64,000 nucleotides of DNA, from NCBI GenBank assembly GCA_963971575.1, contig OZ020618.1, positions 35,008,731 through 35,072,730 on the forward strand, written 5' to 3'. The translations under genes were made by a program, and so were the position numbers. Source of the stretch: Liopterus haemorrhoidalis. Lineage: Eukaryota; Arthropoda; Insecta; Coleoptera; Dytiscidae. The notes below the pieces were generated by a model. The model was not told the origin of the DNA. It was given only the letters and a program-made list of their open reading frames with translations, and did no database searches. Positions 44,090 through 54,652 of this stretch are shown here, piece by piece. Within the stretch, counting starts at the first letter, position 1. Each line of letters starts with the position of its first letter.

Positions 44090-47000
44090 AATACACGTAT
44101 ATAATAAATGTGGTGTCGCATGCCTGGATACTGGGGCCAAAACAAGTATTGCAGGTACCCAATTACATGATATTTTAATTGCTAAAGATGTTCCATATAC
44201 AATATCCGCGTTGGATTTAAAATTGGCCGATGGAGAAACAAGACAGGTACTTGCTCATATTTATTTAATACCAATCAAAATAAAAGGACGTGAGGTAAGA
44301 ACTCGGCTCATTGCCATGCCTGAATACCGTAATAGTAGAATGCTTTTAGGAATGGACTTTCTTAGGACTGCAGGTATCAGCTTGGATTTACAAAGTCAGG
44401 ACTGGTACTTCAATGACAGCTCCATGGTACGTTTCCCATTCATACATGAGAAAGACATTCAACTTCCTGTCTCTGTAGCTGCTGTGCAACAAAGATCACA
44501 GATCCTACGTTCAGATGAGGGGGAGGGATTAAATTCTACTGCGAAAGAACGCGTTGCTTCTTTGTTCAATGAATATGAAGATATTTTTGCCCCTTGTAAA
44601 GAAGCTACGCCATATGCAGAACATTGCATAAAATTAACTAATGAAACGCCGATTGCTGTTCCACCCTATCGTTTATCATCAGGTAAGAAACAATTTCTCA
44701 AGGAGGAAATAGAGCGTTTACAAGCTGAGGACATTATTGAGGAGTGCGAGTCGCCCTTCGCAGCCCCTGTTGTCCTAGTACCAAAAAGTGGAAGTACATA
44801 TCGAATGTGTATCGATTACCGGAAACTTAATGAAGTAACTGTACCCGATCGATACCCATTGCCACGTATTGACGATCTTTTACATGCTACTAAAAAATCG
44901 TCATACATGAGCACAATTGATTTGAAATCAGGATATCATCAAATAAGTGTGAGGCCTTAGGACAGGGACTACACTGCCTTTATTACTCCATTTGGCATTT
45001 TCAGATGGAAACGCCTTCCCTTTGGTCAAAGAAATGGACCACAAACCTTTCAAAGGATGATTGATCGGTTCCGTTCTGGCTTAAAAGACATATTTATTTT
45101 AGCTTACATTGATGATTTATTCATCTTATCGGAAAATTTTGATCAACATTTGCAAGATTTGCGTATTGTCTTCGACAGACTACGGTTATTTAAATTACAG
45201 GCTAATCGAGATAAATGCCGTTTTATAGCCTCACAAATAAAATACCTAGGTCACATTAACACTCCATCCGGCATTAAACCAAATCCTGAAAAAATATCAG
45301 CGATAACAGAGATAAAGTCTCCTGTTAATGTTAAACAACTTTTAACATTTTTACAGGCATCATCTTGGTTTAGGCGGTTTATACCTAATTACGCTAATAT
45401 AGCGAAACCTCTTTGTGAATTAACAAAGAAAAATGTCTCCTGGAGATGGGGACAGGAACAAAATAATTCATTTCAGACGATCAAGGATCTATTGACGTCT
45501 GCACCAATCTTAAAACAAGCTGGTCCAAGTAAACATTACATTCTAAGAACTGATGCTAGTTCTTATGCTCTTGGAGCAGTGTTACTCCAGGGGGAGATAC
45601 CTGACCAACATCCTGTTGAGTATGCCAGTCGCTTACTGACATCCCATGAAATAAACTACAGTACCACAGAAAGGGAGGCACTAGCAGTGGTATGGGCCTT
45701 TGAACGTTTTAGAGGATATTTGGAGGGATGCTCAATAACGGTTATTACTGACTATCAACCTCTAAAGTGGTTGATGTCGCTGAAATCTCCTAGTGGACGT
45801 CTCGCAAGGTGGGCACTTGCGCTACAATCTTACGATTTTAAAGTCGATTATGCCCCAGGACGCAGCAATGTAATAGCTGACACTCTTTCTCGCCCTCCTA
45901 TAAATGAAGACGAGAAACCAATTTGTTCTGTCACCCTAGACTTACCAACAGCACATGCCGATGAGATTAGACAGAAACAAGTACAAGATCCAGACCTCAA
46001 AAAGATTATGGACTGTTTTGAAAATCTCACTGACAATGTAGATCTTTCCCGTTGGACTGAACGTGGATATATGATGACTGCAGGTGTATTGTATAGGTAT
46101 TTACCGGAGGAAGACTCTGAAGAAGCGGCTCTGGTAATACCGAAATCCGAAATACCTCGTATTATACAAGAATATCATAATTCACCTACTGCTGGACATT
46201 ACGGAGTCGACAAGACGTACCAGAAGATCAAATTACTATTACTCTACGAAGAGTATTATTGGCCAGGTATGCACAAAGCTATTTCAGACCACATCAAATC
46301 TTGTATTGATTGTCAACGTTTTAAACCAACCAATTTAAAACCATCCGGTCTTCTGCAAACTCCAGTACAGCATCAAAGATTTGAAGTTTTGTCTATTGAC
46401 CTTTTTGGTCCTTTACCAGAAGCACGTAATGGTGAGAGATGGATTCTAGTTATAGAAGACACTGCTACCAGGTGGGTTGAATTATTACCTTTAAAGATAG
46501 CCACAGCAGAATCTTGTGCTAAACTTTTAATTGAAGAAATAATATTACGCTATGGTACTCCTCGACGCGTTATAAGCGACAATGGTTCGCAGTTTGTAAG
46601 TGATGTCAAGCAATGTGTGGCATATTTTCTAGGATTCAAACAATCTCTAATTCTTGCATACCACCCAGAATCGAATCCAGTGGAACGAAAAAATAGAGAT
46701 TTGAAAACCCAGCTTGCCATGCAATTGACAACTTGTCATGATCAATGAGTTGAGAAGTTACCTAGTATTCGATTTGCTATCAATTCAACTGCGTGCCAAA
46801 CTACTGGATATTCTCCTGCATTTTTAACTTTTGGCAGAGAACTTAGAACGCCTGATGATGTCAACAGAGATTTAAGAGGCATCATAGACAGTTCTAATTT
46901 TGTAGCTGAGATAATACCGTATCTTAAACGTTTTGCTTCTCATTTAGTTCGAACTCGTGAGGAGCACGAACGCCAACAAGACCATTCCAAGATCTACGCT

Positions 47001-47381
47001 GACAAGCATCGTAGACCTGCACCAGAATATCAGATCGGAGATCAAGTACTAGTTGCCCTGCATGCTTTGAGTAGTAGGCAACATAAGTACACAGCAAAAT
47101 TTGCACCACGAAGAGATGGACCATATATCATATGCAATAAAATATCTCCTAGCACATATCAAATTGTAAGTACTAAAAATCCGAATCAACCAGTTGGTGT
47201 TTATCATTCTTCTGCGCTGACACCCTTCATTAAGCCGAAGAACAATAAAAAAAACAGAGCCTGTGCGACCGATTCTTCGTCGAGGACGTCCCCGAAAATA
47301 AACTTCAGAAGATGGACAAGTAAAAGAAGTCCGCAAGGATCGGCTACAACCAAGGCGAAGTCAGCGCGCACAGAATCCTAA
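44082..47381 (+). pseudogene. gypsy Pol: protease-RT-RNase H-integrase, two nonsense codons
   Basis: One reading frame encodes all domains, broken only by TAG at 44958-44960 and TGA at 46746-46748. Protease: CLDTGAKTSIAG. RT: YRMCIDYRKLNEVTVPDRYP, STIDLKSGYHQI, a LPFGQRNGPQTFQR variant and YIDD as the catalytic box. RNase H: LRTDASSYALGAVLLQ, TEREALAVVWA, TDYQPLKWL. Integrase: an H-H-C-C zinc domain (HNSPTAGHYG ... CIDCQRF), then catalytic D (SIDLFGPLPE), D (VISDNGSQF) and E (HPESNPVERKNRDLK). The C-terminus is basic and ends at 47381. The first stop falls inside the RT, so this copy makes at best a protease-RT fragment. Domain order marks it as Metaviridae; the family within it is not assigned. 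Confidence 0.93.
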
Positions 47382-47467
47382 AAAAACCTAAAGAGTAAAT
47401 TTTAATCAAATTATATTTTTGTATTCTTTTGTTTAGGTTTGTTTGCGAGGACGCTAATACAAACCCA

Positions 47468-47480
47468 AGAGGGAGTAGTT
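47468..47480 (+). promoter_or_regulatory. polypurine tract
   Basis: AAGAGGGAG just before the 3' LTR, in the position where plus-strand DNA synthesis is primed. Confidence 0.65.
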
Positions 47481-47648
47481 GTAACAGGTAGTTGTAACTT
47501 CCTAGGCAACAACATACAGCCGCTTCCTGGGCAACGAAGATATACAAAGATATGTCAGAAATAATTTTAATAATTTTTGTACATTGTTATTTAAAATATA
47601 ACGTTATGTGGAAATAAAATTGTATGTTATAAAACATCAAGCGTTATA
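47481..47648 (+). repeat. 3' LTR of gypsy element
   Basis: Matches 42760-42928 except for about seven substitutions. It ends GCGTTATA against a TTAT(TTAT)n flank. Confidence 0.92.
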
Positions 47649-47860
47649 TTATTTATTTATTTATTTATTCATTCATTCGTTCGTTCGTTCGTTCGTTCGT
47701 TCGTTCGTTCGTTCGTTCGTTCGTTCGTACGTTCGTTCGTTCGTTCGTTCGTTCGTTAGTTCGTTCGTTCGTTCGTTCGTTCGTTCGTTCGTTCGTTCGT
47801 TCGTTCATTCATTCATTCATTCATTTATTTATTTATTTATTTATTTATTTATTGAATTTT
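47649..47860. repeat. symmetrical tetranucleotide microsatellite
   Basis: The order is (TTTA)n, (TTCA)n, about 32 units of TTCG with rare changes, (TTCA)n, (TTTA)n. The SFVRSFVR... ORF across it is a translation of the repeat. Confidence 0.95.
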
Positions 47861-47918
47861 GGCCACACAACAGGCACAAGCCCAATAAAAGTGTAGCACT
47901 AAAGTAATTTACATACAA

Positions 47919-47928
47919 AGTCTATAAA

Positions 47929-47964
<36 letters not shown>

Positions 47965-47974
47965 TTTATAGACT

Positions 47975-48049
<75 letters not shown>

Positions 48050-48050
48050 T
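47919..48050. repeat. 56-bp palindrome followed by (TA)n
   Basis: 47919-47974 is a near-perfect palindrome, AGTCTATAAAG...CTTTATAGACT around a TA core. A second TA run fills about 47985-48048. Confidence 0.9.
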
Positions 48051-48054
48051 GAGA

Positions 48055-49890
48055 GAGTACTCCCGAGAGAGTACTCCAGCGTTTTCCCTGGCGGGACTCG
48101 AGTCTGCCAGGTAAAATCTCGCTGCTGCTCTTCGCGCTGCCTGGTAAAGAAACGCCCTTTTGCCACTAAATTCGTACTCACTAACGAATTGTAATAGTGG
48201 GTCCTGACTTCTGAGGATACTGTAAGCTGTAACCAGCACGAGTCTATCGTGCAAACACTTCAGATTTAGTAATCCCCGACCCCCATTTTGACGAGGGAGG
48301 TAAATGCGCTTCACAGAAGATTTCGGGTGAAGACTTTGGTTGATGTTCATGATCTTTCTGATTCTTCTGTCGAGATCATCAACATTCCATTTCATTACAC
48401 CAAAAGTGTATGAAATTATTTGGGACAGCAAGCATGTTTGTGGCAGCGATCTTGTTCTTGCGAGACAGACAGGATCTCCATATCTGCCTAAGTCGTGCCA
48501 TATACTTGCTGCGAAGGACCTGCTTAATAAGAGTGACATCTTGGACACCTCTCTCACTGATGCCTAAAAATGTGTAAGACCCTTCGGCATTAAGATGTTT
48601 TATAATGCTCCCATCAACCAATTGAACGTCTTCACCGTTGTCTAAACCTTTTCCTCTGTAGATACTGTGGTTGATCCGCTTGGAACAATGAATTGTGTCT
48701 TCCAGAGGGACATAAGTTGTCCAATGCATCTCTCTACCTCTGGGTGAACTCGTAACATTCGTAAAAATGTTATAATGAGAGCATGTGACGTAGTGTCATA
48801 TGCTTTTGCGTAGTCCACCCAAGCCATCGACAGGTTGCGTTTGAAATACGCCGCGTCATGACAGACTGACCGGTCGATAATAAGGTTTTCTTTGCTACCT
48901 GCTTGGCCCCTCTTCGATCCCCTCTGTTCGTAGATGTCTGACCAAACAGAGGCAATGGTGAATACGCTAGTGAAGATCTTATACAGGGTATTGAGACAAG
49001 TAATAGGTCTATAGTTCTTCGGGTTGGTTAAATCACCTTTTTTGGGGATTAATACTGTACGCCCCTCTGATAACCAAGATGGTATTGGTATTTCCCCACA
49101 GATAAAAGAAGTAAAGTTTCATGCAAGATGACCGTGTGCACTGGTAAATGACTTCCACCAAAAAGCAACGATACCGTCAACTCCTGGTGCAGCAAAATTG
49201 CGCGCTTTTGAAATAGCACGTGTTACTTCTTCCGGGGTAACAGGGGGGCATGCCTGAGGATCTGTAAGGTGTTGTGTACAGAATTCTTCAAATCTCTCTA
49301 AAACTGGAGTGTCTTGCATGATCGTCTCGTGTTCATAAAGCTCCCTCCAGAATATCTCTGTCCTGTCGACTGATAACAACGGTTCAGAAACCTCAGGTTT
49401 GGCCATGGAATAGCGTGACGGGCTAGTGAGGAACATAGTATTTTCCTCCATGGTCCTAACCCGGTTGACCAGTTTCTTTCTTGCCAGGGCTAGTGCTGTT
49501 GGGTGGACAGGGTGGACAGGGGGGAACCGAGCAAGTTCTCTACTGCACATACTGTCACCAACTCTCTAATGGAACCATCTTGCGCAGACATCATGGCAAC
49601 TCAAAGGTCGAGTTATAGACACTCGCATCCGGAGAGAGCGGGTAACTGATTGACACCTGGTGAAGCCTCGGAGAACCGTGCGTCTAACCACGCGGGCATT
49701 CGACGAGTTCGCCTTGTATATGGACTGGCTAGCCTCGTAAAACAGGTCGAAGTCCGTAAGCTTGAGACAGCCGCCTGCCACCAGACGCCTCCGTAGAAGG
49801 ATTCTGATGGGGAGCTGGGCAAAAGACCCAGTCTAGGGGCCAAGCCCAAGACCGAATGGAAGAGCCGAAATACCATTGCACGGAAGGTAC
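48055..49890 (-). pseudogene. R4/NeSL-like LINE: RT region, YxDD deleted
   Basis: Minus-strand frames, shifted several times, give MAGGCLKLTDFDLFYEASQS (about 49780) and RARKKLVNRVRTMEEN-like text. Then come the RT blocks PGVDGIVAFWWKSFTSAHGH (49180), SWLSEGRTVLIPKKGDL, NPKNYRPITCLNTLYKIF and MAWVDYAKAYDTTSHALI (48830). The thumb region continues as RRIRKIMNINQSLHPKSSV and YLPRQNGGRGLLNL, ending at LSREYSLS next to the TA repeat. Text of this kind is typical of the R4/NeSL group, whose endonuclease is restriction-like and C-terminal. The segment with the catalytic YxDD is missing: TTVSTEEKV joins directly to LDNGEDVQLVDGS near 48655. The C-terminal endonuclease is absent here; a copy of it lies at 53116-53945. 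Confidence 0.75.
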
Positions 49891-50613
49891 ATACTTCAGT
49901 ATACTTCAGTCATACTTCTCTCCTGCCCGACTCTCTTGCTCTCTTCTGTGCCTGACGCATCTAGTTTACTCGAGGCCAGGGACTGTTTATTTTTCACTCT
50001 GTCCACCCCACCTAGAGGCCTATCTCTCAAGATCTCATCTTGCTTCAACTTGTCTGAGGTGAGATCGACCTTTAATCTTCACTACCGGTCGCACTTGACC
50101 AACCCTTGTCACCTCCCAACGCTGCTAGGTAACTAGGGCTAGGGGGCTCTTCTAATTTTCATTTTCAAGATAACCGGCCAACGGTCCCGAGGGCAGAGGA
50201 TGACATTACGTCACAATGGCCGAGGGGGCGGAAGAGCCAAACGATCGGCTCTCACAATACTCGCGTGGGTCGTGCTCAGAGGCTCCGTGGCCAAAGGTTG
50301 GTGAATTGAGGGTGGGGTCCCCCGGGCCACGGGGTTGAAGAGCTGCTGTGAGTTTATCTCTGCCGAAATGTAGAGGTTGTGGGAGACAGGAACCAGCCGC
50401 TTCGGACCTTGATCGGGAAGTGTGCGATGAGTAGGGGGTGTCGGATCTCCTACTGCGCCGAGCGGGCCCGGCCCGTCCGTGTATCCCGGGGCCGGATAAA
50501 CAGAACAAGGTTAGGCCTCAGGGAACTGGGGTAGGACAAGAGTCCGAGGGTACACCCGTTCCTAACCTTCTGGCCTGCTCCATCGCACACGATGCGCTGG
50601 CAAAACAACAATT
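49891..50613. other. GC-rich LINE leader sequences
   Basis: GC-rich, unlike most of the window. It probably contains the 5' end of the minus-strand R4-like element and the 5' UTR of the plus-strand R1-like LINE that starts coding at 50614. I cannot place the boundary. ORFs here (50206-50508 minus, 49856-50136 plus) show no motif. Confidence 0.4.
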
Positions 50614-52590
50614 ATGGATAGTAAGAATAGGGGGGACCAAAACGACGTAAGTGTAGAGGAAGTTTTCAAGAAGAGTGGTGCCACGCGGCGAACACCACCA
50701 CCACGGAAAGACAAAGGCTGCACTCCAACTGCAGCGGAGAAGGCGGCGGAGATCATCGTTGTGGCCGAAGAGGATGATCCAAGGAAGAGCCAGAGTAAAG
50801 CCCAGGCTGGAGTTGGCACGGTGAGTGCTGTGAGACGCAATAGCGTAGCCGCACTCTTCGCCACAATGAAGAGCAAGAAGGACAAGACGAACGTTGTCTC
50901 GAACCCGACCTCGATTAAAAGAGGGAGGGAACGAGAGGAGTCCGAGGGCGAGAGAGAGGAGGAGTTTGCTGAAGCCATGAAACTTTTAACCATGGCGACG
51001 GGAAAACTAGCTGGTATCGTGGACGGGACACCGAACACGAAAATGAGTATCAAGGAGGCGGTAAAGGAGCTCAAGTGGCATGTGGTGGTCACAAACCGCA
51101 AGCTGCAGAAGCTCCGGGAATCGCCGACGAAGAAGCGGCTGGAAAGGGTCAGCAAGGAGGCGTGCAATACGGCAAGTATTGCAACCCAGACGGACCCGGT
51201 ATCGGAAGCTGGATCTGAAGAGGCATCCCGGGCGGAACGGAGCAATAGGCTCACCGCGACGCTGGCTGGAGGGGGAACCTTCGCAGATCTAGCACCGATA
51301 GTAGACAGCGTTTGGCCAGAAGCATGTTACAGGGCTACCACTATGGAGCCCGGTAACATGACAAAGGCCGACGCTAAAGAAGATCTAGCCGTTATCGTGG
51401 ACCCAGGCCTAGACCCTGAGGGCAGTGTCATGAAAGGCATGGCAAGTAGATTTCCCGACCTGGTCTGTATGGCCAAGGACGGTCTGAAGGAAGGTAGAGT
51501 GGAGTTCCTGAGGAGCGTCACGGAAGCCGTGGACAGGAAAGGAAAGAAAACTAAGAGGGAGAACACCCTATTCGTCCTCCCTTACAAGATGGACGAGGGG
51601 GGTGTTAATGACACTGGAACTCTGTACCGGCTCTGCCAGAACCTGAGGGAAGAAGCGGTGAAGCAGCAGCTGGAGAGAGTGAGAGTGTACACCCTCGGCG
51701 CCATCGACGTGGGCTACTTGAGGAAGTGCGCGGAGTTCGCCTTCCATGGCACGGCCTGCAGGGCCATAATAATGACCGCAGGGGCAAGGGGAAGGAAGAA
51801 ACCCCCTGACAAAAGAGTCGACACCGTCGGAGGAGCGGTAAAAAAGGCGCCGGACACCGAAAAAGTCATCGTTAGGGCAGAAGGCTCCACCTACGCAGAA
51901 ATCCTGCGCAAGGTGAAGAACGATGTCAAGATTGACGAAATCGGTGTCCAGGTCAGGTCCATGAGGAAGACAGCCCAGGGAGATCTGCTTCTGGAGATCT
52001 CGGGAGGGCGCGCGAAGGCCAACGCCTTCAAGAAGGCAGCTGAGAACACCAGCACGCGAGTCCTAGTAAAGGACAGGATGGACGTAATCCATATCGCTAA
52101 TATAGATGCGGACATCAGTGCTGAGGTGTTGAAGCTACAGATTATGAAGTACAGAGAGGACCTGGGGAAGGACGAGGTCAAGGTAATCTCACTGAGACCG
52201 ATGGCGAGCGGAAACCAGGCTGCCACGGTAGCAGTGAGAAAAGACGTGGCGACCGACCTTGATGCGAAGGGCCGCATCAGAATAGGTTGGGTCGCTTGCC
52301 GGGTGAGGAAGAGGATAGAGGTGCACAGGTGCTACCGCTGCCTACAGTTCGGGCACCGGACAGCTGAGTGCAAGGAGCAGAACAGGTCCATCCACTGCTT
52401 CAACTGCGGTGGAAAAGACCACAAGGCCAAGGACTGTAAGAACCCTTCTCGGTGCATAACGTGCGACGAAATTGGGCACAGGTCTGATTAGACGAAGTGC
52501 CCCGTTTTCAGAACGTTAGTCTACGGCAAGCGCGCAAGCGTAAGTCGTAGAGCAGCGAGGACCCCATCCAAAACCAACAATGGGGATTAA
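50614..52590 (+). pseudogene. R1-like LINE ORF1 (gag-like, zinc knuckles), one nonsense codon
   Basis: Open from ATG 50614 for 625 codons to TAG at 52489-52491; beyond that stop the same frame continues to TAA at 52588-52590. The first 250 residues are charged with long Glu/Lys stretches and a probable coiled coil (KEAVKELKWHVVVTNRKLQK). The second half has the R1-type central domain (RVYTLGAIDVGYLRKCAEF, TYAEILRKVKND, RPMASGNQAATVAVRK). It ends with zinc knuckles CYRCLQFGHRTAEC and CFNCGGKDHKAKDC and a third, CITCDEIGHRSD, inside which the stop falls. The protein binds element RNA. The terminal TAA overlaps the ORF2 start (ATGGGGATTAA), the layout also seen in the LINE at 6058. Apart from the stop the ORF looks recent. 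Confidence 0.88.
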
Positions 52591-53115
52591 GGTACTACAG
52601 TGCAACCTTGGAAGAGCACGGGCGGCGCATGACGTCACCTATGCGGCCGCTATGAAGGCGGGGATCGACCTCTTGGTGCTGGGCGAGCCGAACAAGACGC
52701 TCACAAAGGGAGGTAGATGGCTCAGGGACACGCGGTGCGACGTGGCAGTGCTGTTCCTGAACAGGAAGATGGGAGTAAGCGGGGTCCATTGCGGTGATGG
52801 CTACCTATGTATAGACTTCGGGAAGTGCCTTGTACTCTTCTGCTACATCTCCCCCAACATCCGTATGGAAACATACCAGGATGCTGTGGATGAGATGATG
52901 CAAACAGCAGGACGGGGCGGGAAGGAGTTTATTATCATGGGAGACATCAACGCGAAATCCACACAGTGGGGATCCCCGATTACCGACAGAAGAGGTGAGT
53001 ACTTCACCGAGTGGCTGGCGGCTATGAACCTGGTGGTGATCAACACCGGCAACGAGCCCACCTTTGTCAGAGGTGCTTCCGAGTCTCATATAGATGTTAC
53101 GTGCTCCACTCCGAG
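52580..53115 (+). pseudogene. R1-like LINE APE endonuclease, truncated
   Basis: Starts MGIKVLQCNLGRARAAHDVT at 52580, overlapping ORF1. The motifs run in order: VLGEPNK with the catalytic glutamate, LFCYISPNIRME, IIMGDINAKSTQWGSP and SHIDVTCSTPS. At about 53115 the homology ends abruptly. The last frame residues, to 53197, read through the antisense strand of the neighbouring R4-like fragment. The SDH motif, the whole RT and the 3' end are missing. APE endonucleases of this clade often choose a specific target site. Confidence 0.85.
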
Positions 53116-53945
53116 CAGCACTGCTTTCTGCATCCTGCAGATCAAAGAGTTGGCAGAAGATCTACAGGCGGGAATGGACTCGATTTCCCTTCGATAGGAG
53201 GCTTTCATGCCACCCAAAACACCAACTATCAGGACTACAAGCTTAACTTTATACCCGGAATACAGCTTTCTAAGCTCGGACAAGAGGTCCATATACTTGG
53301 ACCTCTTTTCTCCTCCTTGAGAGAGATATTTCTTCTCAGTTGGACTTGAGAATTCGATCACAAACATCTGTTTGGTCTCGATATCCAGGAGGGTTATGTC
53401 CGGCTTAGTGGCTGTCAGTAACCTCGAGTTGGGGAAGGAGTAATTCCAATAAATTCGGCAATTGGAATTTTCCACCACCGATTCTATGTCAGAAGGGACG
53501 TACGGTATAGCCGGTATTTGGCCAATACCATAGGCATGTCTAAGATGATAGTAGAGCACGCGGAGAGCAGCATTATGTCGAGACACGTAGCTCGACGCTG
53601 CAAGAGATGGACAAGCAGACAGAATGTGCATTATCGTTTCAGAATGGTGGTGGCACAACCTACAGAGTGTGGACTCCGCTATTTGGAATATGCGGGCCCT
53701 GTATGCCAAAGTATTTATAACACCATCCTGACACGCAAACACAAAACCTTCTGTTTCCGATCTCAAACCAGCAGACTTAAGAAACGAGAACGTGAGTTCG
53801 GTGGACAACTCTAGACTTTTAATATGTTTGAAGAACACAGAGTGCATACTTTTACTCATGTGTTCTTTTGTCAACATGTCTGTCTCGCCTCGTTTCACCG
53901 AACCGGTAACTCTGTTGTACTCCTCCCGAGAGAGTTGTACTATTA
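53116..53945 (-). pseudogene. R4/NeSL-like LINE C-terminus: restriction-like endonuclease
   Basis: A single open frame on the minus strand (within 53086-54000) starts at LSREEYNRVTGSVKRGETDM. It passes through a zinc-finger-like CRLCHHHSETIMHILSACPS. It reaches the restriction-like nuclease core: KPDITLLDIETKQMFVIEFS, with the PD and downstream D/E residues, and KRSKYMDLLSELRKLYSGYK, VVLIVGVLGGM and a C-terminal IPACR...RMQKAVLLG. Elements with this domain cut target DNA with it and not with an APE enzyme. The frame has no lesion, but the RT that should precede it is absent; the matching RT fragment lies 3 kb lower at 48055-49890 in the same orientation. The break points in the two fragments fall at the same LSRE residues. 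Confidence 0.8.
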
Positions 53946-54121
53946 CTATTATTATTATTATGGGGTTTGTCAGGTCTTGACAAGCGTCCACTAATCTCAA
54001 ACTTCAGCAACCTTTTGAGCCGCGTCATACTAGAGACTAGTGGAGCTAAATACACACGACTGCATCCCAAACCCTGGCGATATGCAGCCGCGGAAATTAC
54101 GCCAGATCCAGTGCCCGCACA

Positions 54122-54158
<37 letters not shown>

Positions 54159-54160
54159 GA
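53943..54160 (-). pseudogene. short LINE 3' segment between two (ATT)n runs
   Basis: Two ATT microsatellites, 53943-53960 and 54122-54160, flank about 160 bp that read on the minus strand as CSRVYLAPLVSSMTRLKRLL, then KFEISGRLSRPDKPH. This looks like a LINE C-terminus with an (AAT)n tail. The parent family is not clear. Confidence 0.4.
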
Positions 54161-54480
54161 AAATCAAGGAGCTGAAGCCAAGGCTTGTTTTGCTCCCTAA
54201 AAGTAATACTATACATAGTGTACATAAACTTACATTAAACATTGTACATCTTGGTCTTGTGTTATAAACAAGATTAAAATAAAGGCCCTCAGATGTTTCA
54301 GAGTCAGGAGCATTAATCGGCAAGGGCCATTTCATTTCCGGAAGGTTGAAGTCGCCAAAAATCATAACATTATTATTTTTGTCTGACATATCTTGTAATA
54401 TGTTCACAAGTCTTACATCATCTTCATAAGTTGTAGGCCCTGGTCGGTAGATGTTCACAAGAAAAAATAAACAAGAGAAA
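54161..54480 (-). pseudogene. Jockey/CR1-like LINE: endonuclease scrap plus 3' UTR
   Basis: Minus-strand frame from 54458: NIYRPGPTTYEDDVRLVNIL, then VMIFGDFNLPEMKWPL, the APE motif GDFN. It breaks at about 54270 and passes into non-coding text ending GGCTTCAGCTCCTTGATTTT and an (AAT)n tail at 54160-54122. RT and the rest are deleted. Confidence 0.7.
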
Positions 54481-54652
54481 TATTTGACTTTTTAGCACAG
54501 TGATTCTATGTTAGGTGTTGTAATATTTACGTTAATGTAATGTTGTAATGTTTTATTGATAATAATGTAATATGAGCTTAAAAATTATTTAAATTAACCT
54601 TATAAAAGTTGTATTTATTTTGTAAACAATAATTTTAGAACAAATTTTATTA

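Larger units (their letters stand above)
42760..47648 (+). mobile_element. near-complete Ty3/gypsy LTR retrotransposon
   Basis: A 4.9-kb element: 5' LTR 42760-42928, primer-binding site TGGCGCCCAAC at 42931, gag (to 44089), pol (44082-47381), a purine-rich tract AAGAGGGAG at 47468-47476, and 3' LTR 47481-47648. The likely target duplication is TTAT, though the simple-repeat flank makes this ambiguous. The LTRs differ at about 7 of 169 positions (roughly 96% identical). The only obvious lesions in pol are two nonsense codons. There is no env ORF. Confidence 0.93.

Noticed and set aside
47608..47907. 99-codon ORF rich in SFVR repeats
   Set aside because: Pure translation of the TTCG/TTCA/TTTA microsatellite.
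50562..51254. 230-codon minus-strand ORF
   Set aside because: Antisense shadow of the R1-like ORF1, which has zinc knuckles and family motifs on the plus strand.
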